This document shows, in pieces, positions 60,804 to 64,000 of a stretch of 64,000 nt of DNA (within the stretch, counting starts at the first letter, position 1; the number at the start of each line of letters is the position of its first letter). The notes beneath the pieces are model-generated. The model did not search any database. It saw only the letters and a program-made list of their open reading frames with translations, and was not told where the DNA came from. Both the position numbers and the translations under genes were made by a program. The stretch is from Leptolyngbya sp. SIO1E4 (GTDB lineage Bacteria > Cyanobacteriota > Cyanobacteriia > Phormidesmidales > Phormidesmidaceae). Location: positions 2,294,001 through 2,358,000 of the forward strand of contig JAAHFU020000001.1 of the NCBI GenBank assembly GCA_010672825.2, written 5' to 3'.

Positions 60804-61635
60804 AGCTAGACAGCAGAAACTGACGACAACATTGCATCCCCCCAAACATGAGGCCCAGATCTAGCTGTAGGGGGGGTGTTCGATCGCTCATCGTCAACCA
60901 CGGGAATAACCGTGCCCCATCTCCCCCTGTGAGAATCGCAGGCGCGTTAGGATACCTGCGGTGCCAATCTGCCAGGAAATCATGAATGGTGGCCAGGGTA
61001 CTGTACAAAATCCCGCTCTGAATCGCGTCTGGTGTATTGTGTGCCCAGCGCTGGGGCAGGCGCTCACCAGCGTGAGCTTGGGGCAAGTTGGCCGTATACT
61101 TTCCCAACGCCTGAAACTGCATCGTCAAGCCAGGCAAAATGGCCCCTCCCATCAGGGCACGGGTGTCTCCTGCAGTGAAGGTGAGGGCTGTCCCGGCATC
61201 AATCACGAGCACAGGCCAACCGTAGCGATCGCCTGCGCCCAATAAATTCAAGGCCCGATCAATCCCTAGGGTTGGGTAAAGGTTCTGCAGTGGAATCTGA
61301 TCTAGGTGCAGCTCTCGGGAGCCAGGATAAATGGACCACAGCGCCGCCTGCGCTGGAACAACAGAGGCGATGTAAAGAGGTAACTCGGCGTTGTGAAGCC
61401 CATCATCCTCTGCGTGTCCTGGCGTTGGCAGTAATGGAACCGAATCAGTTGTAAAAGGTGCCCAACTGTTGGGGATGAATTGCTGCTGGATAAGAGACGC
61501 CACGTCTGTAGCATTGAGATGGCGAGTATGCCAAGTCGTTTGAAGTACGTTGTCAACGAAAGCCGCCCAGTGCAGGCGCGTGTTGCCGATGACGAGGGCA
61601 AGCCAGGGATGCAGCAGTGGGTCAGGGGCAGACAT
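60790..61635 (-). CDS. coaX: Type III pantothenate kinase
   Basis: CoaX phosphorylates pantothenate in the first committed step of CoA synthesis. The 281-residue product has the ASKHA-fold motifs LVIGNTRLHWA, the catalytic region YPTLGIDRALNLLGAGDRYGWP, VIDAGTALTFT and GGAILPGLTMQFQAL. The C-terminal LTGGDGARLFPWL is also typical. It overlaps the M48 gene by 14 bp tail to tail. The start codon lies on the TATAGC edge of repeat copy D, so the leader of this gene is made of repeat DNA. The family is insensitive to CoA feedback. Confidence 0.92.
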   Translation of the reverse strand: MSAPDPLLHPWLALVIGNTRLHWAAFVDNVLQTTWHTRHLNATDVASLIQQQFIPNSWAPFTTDSVPLLPTPGHAEDDGLHNAELPLYIASVVPAQAALWSIYPGSRELHLDQIPLQNLYPTLGIDRALNLLGAGDRYGWPVLVIDAGTALTFTAGDTRALMGGAILPGLTMQFQALGKYTANLPQAHAGERLPQRWAHNTPDAIQSGILYSTLATIHDFLADWHRRYPNAPAILTGGDGARLFPWLTMSDRTPPLQLDLGLMFGGMQCCRQFLLSSFTDR

Positions 61636-61731
61636 ATAGCCTTGTTCAGTGCAATCCAGGACAGCTTGGTCAAGACAAGGTTCTAGGGTTTGGGGGCTAG
61701 GGTGTCATTTATCCGAATGCAAGCCGCTTTA
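61635..61731 (+). repeat. TATAGC...GCTATA element, copy D
   Basis: This 97-bp copy begins TATAGCCTTGTTCAGTGCAA, has G-tracts GG, GGG, GGGGG and GGG in its core, and ends ATCCGAATGCAAGCCGCTTTA. It shares the base pair of the coaX start codon edge. With the tandem set at 52.1 kb it defines a dispersed family. Confidence 0.78.
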
Positions 61732-61758
61732 GGATTGGGCGATCGCCTCCACAGGGCT

Positions 61759-63021
61759 TCAGGCTTCAATCAAAATGGCGCGGAAGTCGTTGACGTTGGT
61801 GAGGGTGGGGCCAGTTTCAACCAGGCCATTAACAGCTTGAAAAAAGGAATAGCTGTCGTGGCGGTCTAGAAAATCAGTAGCCTTGAGACCCAGATCGCGC
61901 CCCTGCTGCAGGATGGCTGGGGTCATGGTAGCACCCGCATTCTCTTCGCTGCCATCAATGCCGTCAGTGTCGCAGGCGATGGCCCACACGCGATCTAACC
62001 CTTTGAGAGCCACTGCCAAGGAGAGCAAAAATTCGCTATTTCTGCCGCCCTTGCCGCAGTCCCCGGTCACTGTGACGGTGGTTTCACCCCCCGATAGGAT
62101 GACGCAAGGGGGAGCCACTGGCTGCCCGTATTTCACCACTTGCCGCGCAATGCCTGCATGAACAATGCCTACTTGTTGAGCTTCTCCTTCAATTGCGTTG
62201 CCTAAAATCAGGGGGGCATAGCCCATTTCCTGCGCTAAGGCGGCAGCGGCGGCTAAAGATTGCTGGGGCGTTGCAATGAGATGGTGGGTGGTTGTCTTCA
62301 GCCGAGGATCCTCTGGCGACACGACAGGGTTGGGGTCTTTTTCCAGATAAGCCTGCACTTCTGAGGGAACTGAGAGGTCGTATTTCTGGAGAATTTGCAG
62401 CGCCGCTTGGGCCGTGACGGTATCACCCACGGTGGGGCCAGAGGCGATCGCCCTTAAATCATCGCCGGGCACATCAGAAATCAGCAACGACACGACCTGG
62501 GCCGGATAAGCCGCTGCCGCTAACCGCCCGCCACTGGAACGAGACAGGTTCTTCCGCACTGCGTTCATTTCCCCAATGTCTGCCCCGCAGCGCAGCAGTT
62601 GCCGGTTCAAATCGGCCAAAACTTCTAAGGAGATGTCTGGAGGGGGGAGGGTCAGCAGCGCTGACCCTCCCCCGGAAATCAAGCAAATGACCAGATCCTC
62701 TTCACCCAGGGGCGTCACTGTTTGCAAGATCCGCTCTGCCGCAGCCATTCCCTGGGCATCTGGGACTGGATGTGCAGCTTCTAGCACGGTGATTGTCTGT
62801 GTCTTGACGCTGTGCCCATAGCGGGTGACGACCACCCCCGAGAGATCACCCTGCCAGGCCTGTTCGACCGCATGAGCCATGGCGGCAGCGGACTTGCCCG
62901 CCCCAACGACAACGGTTTTGCCAAGGGGTGGCTTGGGCAAAAATTCGGGAATGCGGCGATCGGGCTGAGCAGCGGCAACGGCAGCGTCAAAAAGCGCCTG
63001 CAGGATATCGGTGGGAGGCAT
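61759..63021 (-). CDS. Glycerate kinase, GckA/MOFRL (DUF4147) family
   Basis: The product is 420 residues from ATG 63021 (MPPTDILQAL); a TTG three codons upstream is an alternative. The enzyme phosphorylates D-glycerate, usually at C2. Motifs include VVVGAGKSAAAMAHAVE, the phosphate-binding ICLISGGGSALLTLPPP, GEMNAVRKNLSRSSGGRLAAA, and the C-terminal MOFRL domain with GGRNSEFLLSLAVAL and IACDTDGIDGSEENAGA. Older annotations call it hydroxypyruvate reductase (TtuD). It could serve photorespiratory glycerate, but cyanobacteria also use a 3-phosphoglycerate-forming kinase. Confidence 0.9.
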   Translation of the reverse strand: MPPTDILQALFDAAVAAAQPDRRIPEFLPKPPLGKTVVVGAGKSAAAMAHAVEQAWQGDLSGVVVTRYGHSVKTQTITVLEAAHPVPDAQGMAAAERILQTVTPLGEEDLVICLISGGGSALLTLPPPDISLEVLADLNRQLLRCGADIGEMNAVRKNLSRSSGGRLAAAAYPAQVVSLLISDVPGDDLRAIASGPTVGDTVTAQAALQILQKYDLSVPSEVQAYLEKDPNPVVSPEDPRLKTTTHHLIATPQQSLAAAAALAQEMGYAPLILGNAIEGEAQQVGIVHAGIARQVVKYGQPVAPPCVILSGGETTVTVTGDCGKGGRNSEFLLSLAVALKGLDRVWAIACDTDGIDGSEENAGATMTPAILQQGRDLGLKATDFLDRHDSYSFFQAVNGLVETGPTLTNVNDFRAILIEA

Positions 63022-63182
63022 CGGCAGCAAGATTAAAGGTCGGTAGAGCGTTACAGCAAAAACTCAGGTGTTGTTTCCCGCCTACAGTACTGCATAGGAG
63101 GGTATCTGCAATGTATTGAGACTTAATCTAGTCTCATCCACCCTAGATCTATCTCCCTTGTCTAAACGCGCTTCTCTAATCT

Positions 63183-64000
63183 CTATGGCCGTGCTTTTGC
63201 CTCTAATTCCTCTAAACGGCTTTTCATTTCCTGGTTGGCCTTTTTCAGTTCCTCTAAATCCTTTTGTAGTTTTTCAACGGCGGCATCCTTTTCAATCGCC
63301 TTTTGCACCTTCTGCACTGCTTCTTCAGCCCGGCGTCGCACGCGACCATCATCAATATGGTCAGCAATGCCCTGCAAGACCCTGACCGCTCCCACATCTT
63401 CCATCATGCTGAGGGCAGCAATCACCGTCATTTGAGTCAAGAATTGAGGTTCTCGCGAGATTGCTTCCAGGCGTTCTAAGATGCGTTCAACATTCGGCTT
63501 ACTCTGACCGGTTGAAATCGCGCCTAAGGCTCGGACGGCGCCTAAGCGCAACATCGAGGGCACGGCGGGTTCGGTATATCGCAGAATCAGTGCTAAGGCA
63601 GGGCCGGAAGTTTTAAATTGACTAATGCCCCCTAACGCACCAGAGCGCACAACCTCGTTCCATCCTGCTCGCTCCCGGAGCACCGTTTCTAAAATGGCCA
63701 GCGTTTCTGCCTGATCGGGAATGCCGGGGAGCTGAGACGCTCCAATCTTGCCAAGGGAACGGGCGGCGGCTGCTTCCACATAGTAGCTGGCGTCTCCCTG
63801 GTTCACCGCCTCCGTCAGGGCTTGATAGCTGCTCGGTGTCTTCACGCTGCCGAGTGCCGTCATTACTGCACGGCGAACCTTGGGATGGGGATCGCGGAGT
63901 CCTTGAAGTAGGGCCGTCACTGCCTGATCTAGTTTTAGATCCGCCAGCTGCTCAGCAACCTCTGCCCGAACTCCCCAAAAGCGATCGCCTGTCAGCGCCT
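63183..64000 (-). CDS. M1-type aminopeptidase/HEAT-repeat protein, C-terminal part (5' end outside window)
   Basis: The frame is open to the window edge, giving 272 residues. The first visible part, LTGDRFWGVRAEVAEQLADL, and what follows are HEAT repeats: LLQGLRDPHPKVRRAVMTALGSV, SYYVEAAAARSLGKIG and MLRLGAVRALGAI. A C-terminal coiled coil follows (VEKLQKDLEELKKANQEMKSRLEEL). From memory this matches the C-terminus of cyanobacterial M1 peptidases, where the zinc HExxH domain lies N-terminal and outside the window. If that domain is absent, it would be a plain HEAT protein. Confidence 0.75.
   Translation of the reverse strand, partial: ALTGDRFWGVRAEVAEQLADLKLDQAVTALLQGLRDPHPKVRRAVMTALGSVKTPSSYQALTEAVNQGDASYYVEAAAARSLGKIGASQLPGIPDQAETLAILETVLRERAGWNEVVRSGALGGISQFKTSGPALALILRYTEPAVPSMLRLGAVRALGAISTGQSKPNVERILERLEAISREPQFLTQMTVIAALSMMEDVGAVRVLQGIADHIDDGRVRRRAEEAVQKVQKAIEKDAAVEKLQKDLEELKKANQEMKSRLEELEAKARP

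Noticed and set aside
1-64000. tRNA, rRNA, CRISPR arrays and insertion sequences
   Set aside because: Scanning by eye found no cloverleaf, spaced direct-repeat array or transposase; a covariance-model search would be needed to exclude small RNAs.

Overview
The window is chromosomal DNA of a cyanobacterium. HIP1-type GCGATCGC octamers occur throughout. Many genes belong to cyanobacterial or photosynthetic families: btpA, pgr5, psb35, a Pcb/IsiA-type chlorophyll antenna, tic20, DUF760, DUF928, DUF4330, cyanobacterial CobO-like and M1/HEAT proteins. A glucosylglycerol-phosphate phosphatase (stpA) suggests a salt-tolerant organism. Moderate GC and loosely packed, mostly short transcription units would fit a marine or brackish filamentous form (Leptolyngbya-like), but the genus is inference. 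I recognised no rRNA, tRNA, CRISPR array, prophage or transposase.

Layout. 1-3.9 kb: 3' end of a carotenoid oxygenase, a coiled-coil repeat protein, dcd, a CobO-like protein with a lost P-loop, and rph. 4-10 kb: DUF58 protein, a membrane-anchored L7/L12-C-domain protein, DUF362 protein, an oligopeptide-type ABC permease, a VKOR-thioredoxin fusion and btpA. 10-20.7 kb: rimO, a small Cys protein, tic20, an FAH-family hydrolase, rpsF with a clear terminator, a coiled-coil protein, an SLH protein, a secreted unknown, a YyaL-type thioredoxin-domain protein and an AI-2E-family permease. 21-28.7 kb: SLC13-type permease plus cysC (sulfur assimilation), CHASE2 and DUF928 genes back to back, stpA, and a TPR/unknown pair. 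28.8-33.1 kb: a decayed LysR gene, a GIY-YIG protein, a 39-residue membrane peptide, CapA and an SH3 lipoprotein.

33.2-41.5 kb is a possible isoprenoid-lipid and export neighbourhood: hpnH (adenosylhopane synthesis), a squalene-synthase-like enzyme with an altered second metal motif, a compact RND permease, a SyrD-type ABC exporter, a nucleoside-phosphorylase-fold protein that could act like HpnG, and a DJ-1/PfpI protein. 42-46.7 kb: ABC ATPase plus scpB, DUF760, and a SufR-like regulator divergent from an MFS transporter. 46.8-50.1 kb is the most unusual stretch. Five co-directional minus-strand genes encode a chlorophyll antenna, a 53-residue zinc ribbon, an alpha/beta hydrolase, a small membrane Cys protein and a Crp/Fnr-like regulator. 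A perfect 23-bp palindrome lies just upstream of the antenna gene. 50.5-53.5 kb: LCM-type methyltransferase, an unknown, an array of about 100-bp G-rich elements, then pgr5-psb35 with promoter and terminator. 53.5-64 kb: GH57 glucan branching enzyme, lpxD, rlmD, bioB, DUF4330, M48 peptidase, coaX, glycerate kinase and the C-terminus of an M1/HEAT peptidase.

The main novelties are the palindrome-controlled antenna cassette, the dispersed TATAGC...GCTATA elements with four G-tracts (three tandem copies, one abutting the coaX start, plus fragments), and the SufR-like regulator with a changed cysteine set. All functional links between neighbours are inference from sequence and position.
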